From NCBI GenBank assembly GCA_002311855.1, contig DCAB01000012.1, forward strand, positions 255,759 through 319,758: a DNA stretch of 64,000 nt. Reading direction: 5' to 3'. Shown in pieces: positions 56,163 to 64,000 of this stretch. The notes under the pieces are model-generated. The model was not told the origin of the DNA. It did no database searches and worked only from the letters and a program-made list of their open reading frames with translations. Source of the DNA: Candidatus Dadabacteria bacterium UBA1144. Its GTDB lineage: Bacteria; Desulfobacterota_D; UBA1144. The translations under genes and the position numbers were made by a program. Within the stretch, counting starts at the first letter, position 1; every line of letters begins with the position of its first letter.

Positions 56163-56951
56163 ATGAAAGCTTTGTTTGTAATTTTATTTCTTTTACTTGG
56201 CCTTAGCCCTGTTTTTGGGATTACGGATACAAGAACATTGAAAGAAGTCGGTTGGGCAGAACGCCTAGAGGATCAAATTGATTTATATTCCGAAATTCTT
56301 GACGTAAATAATTCAAAAAAAAATTTAGACAAAATCTTGGACCCAACAAAACCCACAGTTTTCATTTTGGTCTATTATACTTGCCCTAGAATGTGTAGTT
56401 TTCTATTAGACGGGGTCTTGGAGGCCGTCTCGTCAAATGAAAAAATCAGACCAGGAGTTGATTACAATTTAGTTGCACTGAGTTTTGACGAGTCTGATAC
56501 TGTAGAGATTGCTAGACAAAAGAAAAAAAAATATATGAAAAATCTTAACGAAAATGAGCAATGGGATTTCTTTGTGGCTGATACTGGAAGTATTGAAACG
56601 ATTACTCAATCGGTGGGATTCAATTTTGTTAAAGATGGGGATGAATTTGCCCATCCTGCAGGTATAATATTTCTCACAAAAGAGAGAAAGATATCTAGGT
56701 ATTTAACCGGAGTTATGTTTGATCCGAGAGATTTTAACCTAGCTCTCCTGGAAGCTTCGGGAGGAGCTATTGGGAAATCATTATTATCTGATAAAGTTCT
56801 TCTTTATTGTTATGGTTTTGATCCTGTAGGTAAAAAGTATGCTCTCAAGGCTTTGAATGTTATCAAACTTGGTGGCGTAGTGACATTGTTGTGCATAGGA
56901 GTGTTCATGGGTTTTATGTGGCTAAAAAGAGATAAGAAGGGGGATCAATAG
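56163..56951 (+). CDS. SCO1/SenC-family copper chaperone for cytochrome oxidase
   Basis: SCO proteins deliver copper to, or reduce, the CuA site of subunit II. The 262-aa protein has an N-terminal signal (about 1-19) and a thioredoxin-like domain with the copper-binding CPRMC (C74, C78) and H164 in FAHPAGIIF. A C-terminal membrane helix (about 236-255) follows, so it may stay anchored in the periplasmic face by that helix. It is the first gene of the oxidase operon behind a consensus promoter, and coxB follows immediately. A C-terminal anchor is less usual than an N-terminal one. Confidence 0.92.
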   Translation: MKALFVILFLLLGLSPVFGITDTRTLKEVGWAERLEDQIDLYSEILDVNNSKKNLDKILDPTKPTVFILVYYTCPRMCSFLLDGVLEAVSSNEKIRPGVDYNLVALSFDESDTVEIARQKKKKYMKNLNENEQWDFFVADTGSIETITQSVGFNFVKDGDEFAHPAGIIFLTKERKISRYLTGVMFDPRDFNLALLEASGGAIGKSLLSDKVLLYCYGFDPVGKKYALKALNVIKLGGVVTLLCIGVFMGFMWLKRDKKGDQ

Positions 56952-57893
56952 ATGACCTGGTTGCCGCCTTCTGCTTCTACGTTTGCGCCAAATGTAGATT
57001 TTGTTTTGATGTTAATTACTGTAATTTCGGTAATATCTTGTGTCTTAATCTCTTTCTTGCTTATTTATTTCGTAATTAAGTATAGACGCAAAACGGATGA
57101 TGATCCTACCCCTGCCATTACACACGATAGTTTTTTGGAAACACTGTGGACAATCATCCCAACGATATTATGTATAGTGATTTTTCTTTATGGATATGTC
57201 TATTATGATGAATATACGACAACACCAAAAAATGCATATGAAATCAATGTTACTGGACAATCATGGATTTGGACGTTTGATTATTCTAATGGCAAGAAAA
57301 CTTTAAACGAATTGTATGTACCGATAAATCAACCTATTCGACTCGTGATGCAGTCGAAGGATGTGCTTCATAGCTTCTTTGTTCCGGCATTCAGGGTTAA
57401 ACAAGATGTAGTTGGTGGCAGATATACTTTTATCAATTTTACCGCTACTCAAGAAGGCGTTTTTAAAATCTATTGCACAGAATATTGTGGCACCGGACAT
57501 TCAGACATGGGAGGCAAAGTCCATGTATTATCAAAAGACAAGTATGCGGCATGGCAATCCGATTCTGGATCTAAAATTGTAAACGCCTCAGCAGATATTC
57601 CTCTAGATCAAGTAGGAGCGGAACTTCGTAACAGTAAGGGTTGTGTTGTTTGTCACAATATTGACGGAGCTGCTGGTGGAACGGGACCAACGTGGAAAGG
57701 TCTCTTTGGTAAGAAAAGAAATTTTGAAGATGGTAGTTCTACTATAGCTGATGAGAACTATTTAAGAGAATCGATAGAGTACCCAACAGAAAAAATGGTC
57801 AAAGGCTATCAACCTTTAATGCCAGCATACAAAGGTCTCTTAGCGGATTATGAAATAACAGCGATAATTGAATATATTAAAACACTAAAATAA
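56952..57893 (+). CDS. coxB: Cytochrome c oxidase subunit II with fused cytochrome c (caa3 type)
   Basis: This 313-aa subunit accepts electrons at CuA. It has two N-terminal membrane helices (about 15-43 and 62-83) and a cupredoxin domain with all CuA ligands: H140, then C175, E177, C179, H183 and M186 in [14 protein letters not shown]-terminal cytochrome c follows with CVVCH (231-235) and the likely axial methionine M290 in QPLMPAYKG. The heme-c fusion defines a caa3-type enzyme. A start directly at the SCO stop is set by AAGGGGG about 7 nt upstream. coxA follows after 13 bp. Confidence 0.97.
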   Translation: MTWLPPSASTFAPNVDFVLMLITVISVISCVLISFLLIYFVIKYRRKTDDDPTPAITHDSFLETLWTIIPTILCIVIFLYGYVYYDEYTTTPKNAYEINVTGQSWIWTFDYSNGKKTLNELYVPINQPIRLVMQSKDVLHSFFVPAFRVKQDVVGGRYTFINFTATQEGVFKIYCTEYCGTGHSDMGGKVHVLSKDKYAAWQSDSGSKIVNASADIPLDQVGAELRNSKGCVVCHNIDGAAGGTGPTWKGLFGKKRNFEDGSSTIADENYLRESIEYPTEKMVKGYQPLMPAYKGLLADYEITAIIEYIKTLK

Positions 57894-57906
57894 GGAGCAA
57901 GCTACT

Positions 57907-59502
57907 ATGTCTACCGACAACGAAAAAAACTATTTAGAAAACGGTAAAGGATTTTCTTCATGGTTTTTCACTACGGATCATAAAAGATTAGGGGTAATGT
58001 ATCTTTGTGGAATTGGTACATTTTTTATAATTGCCGCTATAGCTTCCGTTCTTTTAAGAGCAGAGCACCTATCTCCGGGAAGAACTATTGTAGATGCACA
58101 TACTTATAACGTCTTATTCACTTTACATGGCTCGATGATGGTATTTTTATTTATCGTTCCTGGTGTTGCTGCCACCTTTGGGAATTTTTTAATTCCTCTT
58201 ATGATTGGAGCAAGAGATGTTATTTTTCCAAAATTAAATCTCTACAGCTTTTGGATTTATTGCCTTGGAGCCGTAATTTTCTTATTTGCTCTTGCTGCCC
58301 CTGCCGATACTGGTTGGACATTCTATACTCCCTATTCAATTGAATCTGGTACTAACGTTATTCTTATAACATTAGGGATTTTTGTTTTGGGTTTTTCGTC
58401 TATTCTCACCGGGATAAACTTCATTGTTACTATCCATAAACTAAGAGCACCAGGGATGACTTGGGACAGGCTACCTCTTTTTTGCTGGGCTGCATATTCC
58501 ACATCCATTTTACAGGTTTTAGCAACACCAGTAGTTGCAATAACATTGGTATTGCTTATTGGAGAACGATATTGGGGGTTGGGATTCTTTGATCCTGCAA
58601 AAGGTGGGGACCCTGTTTTATTTCAACATTTCTTTTGGTTCTATTCTCACCCTGCAGTTTATATTATGATTCTCCCAGCAATGGGAATTATCTCAGAAAT
58701 AATTCCAGTTTTTTCTAGAAAGCCTATTTTTGGATATAAATCTATTGCTTACTCAAGTCTTGCTATAGCATTAATAAGTTTCCTCGTCTGGGGACATCAT
58801 ATGTTTACAAGTGGTCAATCGAAATTAATAAATATAATTTTCTCTGCAATTACTTTTGCTGTAGCTATCCCAACCGCTATAAAAGTTTTTAATTGGCTTT
58901 GGACCATGTACAAAGGTTCAATCGAACTTAGTGCCGCTATGCTATACGCATTGGCATTTATTTTTTTATTTACGATTGGAGGCTTAACAGGTTTACACCT
59001 AGGCGCACTAGCATCAACCATTCATTTGCATGATACATATTTTGTTGTGGCTCATATGCATTATGTAATGATTGGAGGGACACTCTTTGGTTTGTTTGCG
59101 GCTCTACATTTTTGGTATCCAAAGATGTGGGGGAAAATGTTTGATGAGTTTAGAGCCAAAATCGCTTTCGTTTTTATATTTATTGGTTTTAATGTTACAT
59201 TTTTCCCGCAATTTATCATGGGGACGCTTGGCATGCCTAGAAGATATTATAATTATGATCCGGAATTTACAATTTTTCATCAGATTTCGACAGCAGGAAC
59301 ATGGTTGATGGCCCTTGGCTTTATTTTTATGCTATATAATTTCTTTAGACCTATTTCAAAGACCGCGGAAGCAAACCCATATAAATCAAAATCACTAGAA
59401 TGGAGCATCCCCTCACCTCCACCAACTCTCAACTTCGATGAGATTCCTACTGTTACGGAATCTACATATGCCTACGGAAATAAAATAGAACGGGAGACAT
59501 AA
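57907..59502 (+). CDS. coxA: Cytochrome c oxidase subunit I, A2-type
   Basis: This 531-aa catalytic subunit has twelve helices and all heme and CuB ligands: H74 in LHGSMM, H248 in YSHPAVY, the HH pair in WGHHMF, and [12 protein letters not shown]. At 246-252 the sequence is YSHPAVY, so the D-channel glutamate found in A1-type enzymes (GHPEVY) is replaced by the Tyr-Ser pair that marks A2-type oxidases. Y252 is placed to form the His-Tyr crosslink. It reduces oxygen to water and pumps protons. AAGGAG precedes the ATG. It overlaps coxC by one base. Confidence 0.97.
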   Translation: MSTDNEKNYLENGKGFSSWFFTTDHKRLGVMYLCGIGTFFIIAAIASVLLRAEHLSPGRTIVDAHTYNVLFTLHGSMMVFLFIVPGVAATFGNFLIPLMIGARDVIFPKLNLYSFWIYCLGAVIFLFALAAPADTGWTFYTPYSIESGTNVILITLGIFVLGFSSILTGINFIVTIHKLRAPGMTWDRLPLFCWAAYSTSILQVLATPVVAITLVLLIGERYWGLGFFDPAKGGDPVLFQHFFWFYSHPAVYIMILPAMGIISEIIPVFSRKPIFGYKSIAYSSLAIALISFLVWGHHMFTSGQSKLINIIFSAITFAVAIPTAIKVFNWLWTMYKGSIELSAAMLYALAFIFLFTIGGLTGLHLGALASTIHLHDTYFVVAHMHYVMIGGTLFGLFAALHFWYPKMWGKMFDEFRAKIAFVFIFIGFNVTFFPQFIMGTLGMPRRYYNYDPEFTIFHQISTAGTWLMALGFIFMLYNFFRPISKTAEANPYKSKSLEWSIPSPPPTLNFDEIPTVTESTYAYGNKIERET

Positions 59503-60164
59503 TGGGATTATTAAGTGGGACTTCGAAATTTATCAAAGCGTTGACTTACCCATCTGATATGTTGCCCCCGATAATGGCTGATGATGAACATCAGCACGTT
59601 GATCCAGAGCTTGAACATGCTGCTTCTAAATTTGGAATGTGGCTTTTTCTGGCTACGGAAGTTTTATTATTTGGGGGTCTTTTTGCTGCTTATGCAATTT
59701 ATAGAGCCAAATATCCAGATATGTTTCAGCACGGTTCTAGCAGTTTAAATGTGGTTCTCGGCTCAATTAATACTATAATACTTATTTTTAGTAGTTTTAC
59801 TGTTGTTGTCGCCGTTAAAGCCATTCAAGAAAACAAAATTAAATTGGTTAAATTGATGCTTTGGATTACCATAGCCTGTGGTGCGATTTTTGGAATAAAT
59901 AAATTTTTTGAGTATTCATATAAAATTCACCACGGTATTACCCCTGGAACTGATATTTTCTATTCACTTTATTATGCTGCAACGGGTATTCACATGCTCC
60001 ACGTTCTAATAGGAATGGGACTTCTATCATTTCTTTTGTATAGAACGTCAAAGGGGTACTATTCAAAAGATAATTTTACGGCAATTGAAATAGGTGGTCT
60101 CTATTGGCACTTGATTGATGTAATATGGATTTATCTATTTCCACTATTATATTTAATTGGGTAA
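59502..60164 (+). CDS. coxC: Cytochrome c oxidase subunit III
   Basis: This 220-aa membrane protein has about five helices and the subunit III features KFGMWLFLATEVLLFGGLFAAY, LYYAATGIHMLHVLIGM and IGGLYWHLIDVIWIYLFPLLYL. The five-helix, short form is usual in caa3-type and quinol oxidases, in contrast to seven helices in mitochondrial-type subunit III. Its ATG overlaps the coxA stop (TAATG). coxD follows after 10 bp. Confidence 0.95.
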   Translation: MGLLSGTSKFIKALTYPSDMLPPIMADDEHQHVDPELEHAASKFGMWLFLATEVLLFGGLFAAYAIYRAKYPDMFQHGSSSLNVVLGSINTIILIFSSFTVVVAVKAIQENKIKLVKLMLWITIACGAIFGINKFFEYSYKIHHGITPGTDIFYSLYYAATGIHMLHVLIGMGLLSFLLYRTSKGYYSKDNFTAIEIGGLYWHLIDVIWIYLFPLLYLIG

Positions 60165-60174
60165 GGAGATTTCT

Positions 60175-60456
60175 ATGGCGAGTGAAGGGTCATATAGACA
60201 ATATGTAAATATCGGGATTCTTTTGATGGCACTTACTGTAATTACAGTAGCTGCAGCCCAGTTTGATTTTGGTCCCTTTAATGTTCCAATTGCTTTAATT
60301 ATTGCATCGATTAAAGCAACGTTTGTTGCATTATATTTTATGCACCTGAAACATGAAGATACCATGACGTGGATCTTCGCTACTTACCCATTGTTTTTAT
60401 TGTTTTTATTAATAGCTTTTTCTGCTACAGATATATTTACTCGTGTTTTGAATTGA
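60175..60456 (+). CDS. coxD: Cytochrome c oxidase subunit IV
   Basis: This 93-aa protein has three hydrophobic helices and the family motif IASIKATFVALYFMHLKHE. I place the start at the ATG at 60175, with AAGGAG at 60163-60168. The in-frame TTG at 60157 would lie upstream of that ribosome site and overlap coxC. Subunit IV of this family (PF03626) stabilises caa3-type oxidases. It completes the II-I-III-IV order and is followed by ctaA. Confidence 0.93.
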   Translation: MASEGSYRQYVNIGILLMALTVITVAAAQFDFGPFNVPIALIIASIKATFVALYFMHLKHEDTMTWIFATYPLFLLFLLIAFSATDIFTRVLN

Positions 60457-60465
60457 TCTAACAAA

Positions 60466-61320
60466 ATGAATACCACAGAAAGATTAACCTTATTTTTTCT
60501 AGTTCTACTACTTATTTGGGGTAATATGGTGAGTGGTTTGGGAGCAGGGCTTGCATGCCCAGATTGGCCCCTTTGTTTTGGCGAATTCTTTCCTCAACTC
60601 AATTTTGCAATATTTATGGAGCATACCCATAGAATTTTAGGACTCCTAGTTACAATATTCTTTATTTTTTTGGCGAAAAATCGATTGAAAACATACGTAG
60701 GTAAGCAAAAACTAATTCCCATATTATGTTCAATCTTTTTAGCTACTCAAATAATACTAGGAGGATTGGTCGTAATCTTTCAATTAGAAACCAACATAAC
60801 CACTTTTCATTTTGCTAACGCAATAATTATTTTTATATTGGTTTACACGATGTGTATTTATTCTGATAGTGCAAAACTGAAACAAGTCGAAATTTTTAAC
60901 AAATCAAATCTGATTTATATATGTTTATTCATAATAATATATTTTCAATTGGTTCTGGGATCTTATGTAAGACATGCCGATGCCGGACTAGCATGCCCAG
61001 ATTTCCCAAAGTGTCTGGGATATTGGATGCCACCCTATTTAAGCAAAACAGTTTTTATTCATCTTCTTCATAGATTTACAGGTTTTTTGATACTGATTAT
61101 TTCTTTAATTTTATTTCTCGTGGCGTATTACAAGGAAACATCTAAATCTATCTTACAAAATGCTAGAAGACTCTTATTCTTGGTTGGTTTGCAAGTAATA
61201 TTAGGCATTTTTGTTGTAGTTTCGAAGCTCTCTTTCTCAATTACCGCTATACATCTTCTAATTGCTTTACTAATTGTTATTTTAGTTTTAAATATTATTT
61301 TTGAAGAAAAGGCACAATGA
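60466..61320 (+). CDS. ctaA: Heme A synthase (CtaA/Cox15 family, Cys-pair type)
   Basis: CtaA oxidises the C8 methyl of heme O to make heme A. The 284-aa protein has eight helices in two repeated halves. Each half has a cysteine pair on the outer face (CPDWPLC near 31-37 and CPDFPKC near 180), as in Bacillus-type enzymes, and heme-ligand histidines in MEHTHRILG, FHFANA, LLHRFTGF and IHLLIA. It is slightly short but complete. It lies 9 bp after coxD and just before ctaB, so oxidase and heme A supply are in one operon. Confidence 0.92.
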   Translation: MNTTERLTLFFLVLLLIWGNMVSGLGAGLACPDWPLCFGEFFPQLNFAIFMEHTHRILGLLVTIFFIFLAKNRLKTYVGKQKLIPILCSIFLATQIILGGLVVIFQLETNITTFHFANAIIIFILVYTMCIYSDSAKLKQVEIFNKSNLIYICLFIIIYFQLVLGSYVRHADAGLACPDFPKCLGYWMPPYLSKTVFIHLLHRFTGFLILIISLILFLVAYYKETSKSILQNARRLLFLVGLQVILGIFVVVSKLSFSITAIHLLIALLIVILVLNIIFEEKAQ

Positions 61321-61324
61321 ACTC

Positions 61325-62191
61325 ATGAATTATTTAAGGGCATTAATTTCACTTGCTAAACCAAACATAATTCTCAGTGTAGGACTTACAGGATTTACAG
61401 GTATGGTCCTTGCCGCGGGATCTCTACCTGACCCAAAATTAATTTTATCTGCTCTCGTATCATTAGTTTTTTCTGCCGCTGGTTCGGCAATGATAAATAA
61501 CATTATTGAAAGAGAAAAAGACGAATTGATGGACAGACTTGTCAAAAGGGTACAAGCACTAAAATTAGTTGGAATAAAATCTTTATCTTTTTTCGCAGCC
61601 CTGCTTATTACATTTTCCCTTGGAATCTCCCTTTTCTTTATTAACTACCTCAATTTTTTTCTTATCCTATTAGCAATCCTCTCTTACACAATTTATTACA
61701 CCTTATTTCTGAAGAAATCCTCACCTTTTGGAACTGTATTAGGCGGAATCCCGGGAGCATTGCCAGTTTTAATTGGATATTCGGCCATCAATCCTGAAAT
61801 ATCATTCCATTACATAGATGTTTTAATCCTTTTTCTGTTCATGATGATTTGGCAACCTCCTCATTTTTGGTCGTTATCTCAACATTTCGCTGATGATTAT
61901 AAAAAGGCGGAGTTCCCAATCATGCCAATAATTTATGGTCAAAAATATACTAATTATTTGATCGCGATCTACAGTCTGGCACTTCTTCCAATTTCTTTGT
62001 ATTTTTGGATTGTAGGTATCGCTTCAAGTTTCTATGCATTTATTGCTATCCTAATGGGGGTATGTTTTCTTTGGTTGGTATTTGTTTCTTTTAAAAATAG
62101 GAACCATTATAAAAATGTTTTCCTTTTTTCAATTCTCTATATGTTGATAATTAATCTTTCTCTATCACTTGATATTATTTTTAATGCATAA
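61325..62191 (+). CDS. ctaB: Protoheme IX farnesyltransferase (heme O synthase)
   Basis: CtaB adds a farnesyl group to heme B. I use the ATG at 61325 (MNYLRALISLAKP, 288 aa) rather than a TTG at 61301 inside ctaA. The nine-helix UbiA-family fold has SLAKPNIILSVGLTGFTG, FGTVLGGIPGALPVLIGY, MMIWQPPHFWSLSQH and DDYKKAEFPIMP. The first Asp-rich motif reads NNIIEREKDELMDRLVKR, where most CtaB proteins have N-x3-D-x3-D followed by RT-x2-RP. The first Asp is thus Glu, and the RP is missing. It is probably functional given its place next to ctaA, but divergent. Confidence 0.9.
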   Translation: MNYLRALISLAKPNIILSVGLTGFTGMVLAAGSLPDPKLILSALVSLVFSAAGSAMINNIIEREKDELMDRLVKRVQALKLVGIKSLSFFAALLITFSLGISLFFINYLNFFLILLAILSYTIYYTLFLKKSSPFGTVLGGIPGALPVLIGYSAINPEISFHYIDVLILFLFMMIWQPPHFWSLSQHFADDYKKAEFPIMPIIYGQKYTNYLIAIYSLALLPISLYFWIVGIASSFYAFIAILMGVCFLWLVFVSFKNRNHYKNVFLFSILYMLIINLSLSLDIIFNA

Positions 62192-62228
62192 TTTTTTTAA
62201 TTATCAAAGATAGGTATTGAATTTATTG

Positions 62229-62234
62229 TATAAT
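62229..62234 (+). promoter_or_regulatory. TATAAT box 7 nt before the hisD ATG
   Basis: TATAAT at 62229-62234, preceded by TG, is followed by CCCTATA and then the hisD ATG at 62242. Transcription would begin at or next to the start codon. There is no good -35 and no Shine-Dalgarno. Confidence 0.45.
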
Positions 62235-62241
62235 CCCTATA

Positions 62242-63540
62242 ATGAAAATCATCAGATTAACTCCTAGTAGTATCGTTAAGGAAGTAGAAAATCTTAGAAA
62301 AAATCAAAAGAAATCGATAAAAAATCTTGAACATCAAGTTGACAGAATTATTCGTGAAGTTGTTACTAAGGGCGATACCGCTTTAGTATCATTAACAAAA
62401 AGATTTGATAATATCAGAATAAGACCCAGAGATTTTCCTGTTAAGAAAAGCACAATCAATTCTTCTGAGAAATTGGTTTCCAAAGAAGTCAGATCAGCAA
62501 TACGAACCTCGTATAAAAGAGTTGTAGATTATCAAAAAAGGAAATTGCCAAAATCCCATAAATACAAAGATAAATTAGGGAATACATTAGGGTGGACAAT
62601 TAATCCTATTGAAAAAGTTGGCATATATGTCCCAGGAGGTACAGCGGCCTATCCTTCAAGTTTAATAATGACGGCGGCTCTAGCGAAAGTAGCCAAATCA
62701 AAAGAAATTTATGTGGTTACGCCTCCATCAGAAAAAGGTTTGAATGCTGCAATTTTATATGTGGCAAAAATTGCTGGTATAAAAAAAATTTTTCAGATTG
62801 GTGGCGCTCAAGCTATTGCGGCACTTGCTTACGGGACGGAAACAGTTCCCAAAGTCGATAAGATAGTTGGTCCTGGAAATATATTTGTAGCTATAGCCAA
62901 AAAAAAGGTTTTTGGGGAAGTCGATATAGATATGATTGCTGGACCTACTGAGATTCTAATAATTGCGGATAAATTTTCAAATCCACGATATATTGCTGCT
63001 GATTTAATTGCTCAAGCTGAACATGATATCAATGCCTCCGCAATTCTTGTAACGGATTCAAATAAAATTGCCAAAGAAACCCTTAGAGAATTAAAAATCC
63101 AGTCAAATTTATTGCCAAGAAAAAAAATAATTAAAGAATCGATTAAAAGAAATGGAAAAATTTATGTTTTATCTAATCTTGATAATTCTGTCAGATTGTC
63201 TAACGAATTGGCTCCAGAGCATCTTCAAGTTCTTGTCAGGAATCCCAACAGATTAATAAATAAAATTAGAAATGCCGGATCAATTTTTGTAGGAGAACTA
63301 TCTGCTGAAGCCTTTGGAGACTATGTCGCTGGCCCAAGCCACGTTTTACCCACTTCAGGAAATGCCAGGTTTTCATCGCCATTAAGTGTCTTGGATTTTT
63401 TAAAATATTCAAGTTATACAAAAATTTCATTGAATGGCTCGAAAAAACTTGGAAAGTCAGTTATAGCTCTCGCCGAAGAAGAGGGACTACATGGCCACGC
63501 AAATTCGATTTCAATCAGATTAAAGAAAGGAGATTCCTAA
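62242..63540 (+). CDS. hisD: Histidinol dehydrogenase
   Basis: HisD oxidises histidinol to histidine in two NAD-dependent steps. The 432-aa protein has [77 protein letters not shown] (catalytic Glu-His), ELAPEHLQV and [15 protein letters not shown], so all zinc and catalytic residues look intact. It starts a histidine unit separated from ctaB by 50 bp and is followed directly by hisC. A TATAAT 7 nt upstream suggests its own, possibly leaderless, promoter. Confidence 0.97.
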   Translation: MKIIRLTPSSIVKEVENLRKNQKKSIKNLEHQVDRIIREVVTKGDTALVSLTKRFDNIRIRPRDFPVKKSTINSSEKLVSKEVRSAIRTSYKRVVDYQKRKLPKSHKYKDKLGNTLGWTINPIEKVGIYVPGGTAAYPSSLIMTAALAKVAKSKEIYVVTPPSEKGLNAAILYVAKIAGIKKIFQIGGAQAIAALAYGTETVPKVDKIVGPGNIFVAIAKKKVFGEVDIDMIAGPTEILIIADKFSNPRYIAADLIAQAEHDINASAILVTDSNKIAKETLRELKIQSNLLPRKKIIKESIKRNGKIYVLSNLDNSVRLSNELAPEHLQVLVRNPNRLINKIRNAGSIFVGELSAEAFGDYVAGPSHVLPTSGNARFSSPLSVLDFLKYSSYTKISLNGSKKLGKSVIALAEEEGLHGHANSISIRLKKGDS

Positions 63541-64000
63541 TTGAGATATAAGCTCAGAATAAAAAAGTCTCTCAAAAATTTTGATTCTTATGTCCCAGAT
63601 GAGATTGATTACTTGTTTAGACTCAATGCTAACGAGTCTCCTTTTAACGAAACAGAAAAAATACTAACAAATTTCTTTGAGAAAAAGAATCAGAAATATT
63701 TAAAAGCAAACTCTATCAATAGATATCCTGACCCGATTCAGAAAGATCTTAGAAAAAAAGTTAGTAGTTTTCATCAAGTTAATTCGAACCAAATCGTATT
63801 TGGAAATGGTTCGGATGAATTAATTTTATATTTACTGCTTACATTAACTGGTAAGAGCTCTAAAGTGATGTATTTAGAACCAAGTTTCTCTATGTATAAA
63901 ATTCTTACAGCTGCAACTGGACTCAAAGGTATCGAAGTGGAACTTGATAGTAATTTTCAAATAAATATAACGAACATGATTTTAAAGATTAAAAAAGAGG
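63541..64000 (+). CDS. hisC: Histidinol-phosphate aminotransferase, 3' end cut by window
   Basis: The frame starts at a TTG at 63541, right after the hisD stop. It is chosen because AGGAG (63528-63532) lies 8 nt upstream and no ATG fits. The 153 visible codons give MRYKLRIKKSLKNFDSY, FRLNANESPF, INRYPDP, FGNGSDELI and LEPSFSMY, which are the N-terminal landmarks of HisC. HisC makes histidinol phosphate with PLP; the PLP lysine lies beyond the window. The order hisD-hisC is common in histidine operons. Confidence 0.92.
   Translation, partial: MRYKLRIKKSLKNFDSYVPDEIDYLFRLNANESPFNETEKILTNFFEKKNQKYLKANSINRYPDPIQKDLRKKVSSFHQVNSNQIVFGNGSDELILYLLLTLTGKSSKVMYLEPSFSMYKILTAATGLKGIEVELDSNFQINITNMILKIKKE

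Noticed and set aside
1..64000. CRISPR array, prophage, insertion sequence or defence island
   Set aside because: No regularly spaced repeats, transposase, integrase or phage-like genes are present; the content is housekeeping throughout.

Overview
The window is a gene-dense, AT-rich stretch of a bacterial chromosome, almost entirely housekeeping. It holds one RNase P RNA, two tRNAs and about 52 protein genes. Intergenic gaps are tiny, start/stop overlaps (ATGA, TAATG, TGATG) are common, and several convergent pairs touch or overlap. I see no phage, insertion sequence, CRISPR array or plasmid gene. The gene set includes GlnD with all four domains, HisZ next to PurA, an A2-type caa3 oxidase with Cys-pair CtaA, a 2-oxoacid:ferredoxin oxidoreductase, a DapL-type aminotransferase and a long S41 protease. 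This suggests an aerobic, streamlined, probably marine proteobacterium with deltaproteobacterial or SAR324-like affinity. That placement is inference.

Layout. 1-6.4 kb (minus): korA (cut by the window edge), nadB, glnD and a PduO-type cobalamin adenosyltransferase. 6.4-19.5 kb: a MidA-like methyltransferase, DapL, leuS (minus), a family-4 UDG coupled to a DUF255 protein, mnmG (minus), a class I glutamine amidotransferase and uvrA. 19.5-22.6 kb: a small acidic membrane protein, diverging across a perfect 11-bp inverted repeat from a rhodanese / U-type Fe-S scaffold / nitroreductase-like operon. 22.6-26.2 kb (minus): a CoA ligase, a mesaconyl-CoA-hydratase-like protein and tatC. 26.2-33.2 kb: serA-hisZ-purA (plus), facing purC-antiporter-phoH (minus). 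33.2-36.4 kb: tRNA-Val-thrS-infC-rpmI-rplT, where infC appears to start with AUA. 36.4-36.7 kb: a decayed copy of the rplT 3' end, a hairpin and a previously uncalled 54-codon gene. 36.7-41.1 kb: gcvT-gcvH-gcvP. 41.1-51.5 kb (minus): a long run from an S41 protease through an orphan peptide permease, truA, an FAH-family gene, leuB and mfd to a SurA-like chaperone. 51.5-56 kb: nadE, tyrS, and on the minus strand tRNA(CAU), a zinc-ribbon gene, rnhA and rnpB. 56.1-62.2 kb: a complete caa3 oxidase operon (SCO, coxB-A-C-D, ctaA, ctaB) behind a consensus promoter. 62.2-64 kb: hisD and the start of hisC.

How the genes work together. The window covers NAD synthesis (nadB, nadE), nitrogen sensing (glnD), one-carbon and serine/glycine flow (serA, gcvTHP), purine, histidine and leucine steps, translation, DNA repair (uvrA, mfd, UDG) and the terminal oxidase with its heme A and copper assembly factors. 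The least explained parts are the palindrome-controlled rhodanese / scaffold / nitroreductase operon, the CoA-ligase / hydratase pair, the protease-permease pair and the small secreted-type ORF at 36.5 kb. A second theme is unusual initiation: an AUA start for infC, several genes whose TATAAT lies about 6-8 nt before the ATG (possibly leaderless), and two protein genes sitting 13-14 nt behind a tRNA.
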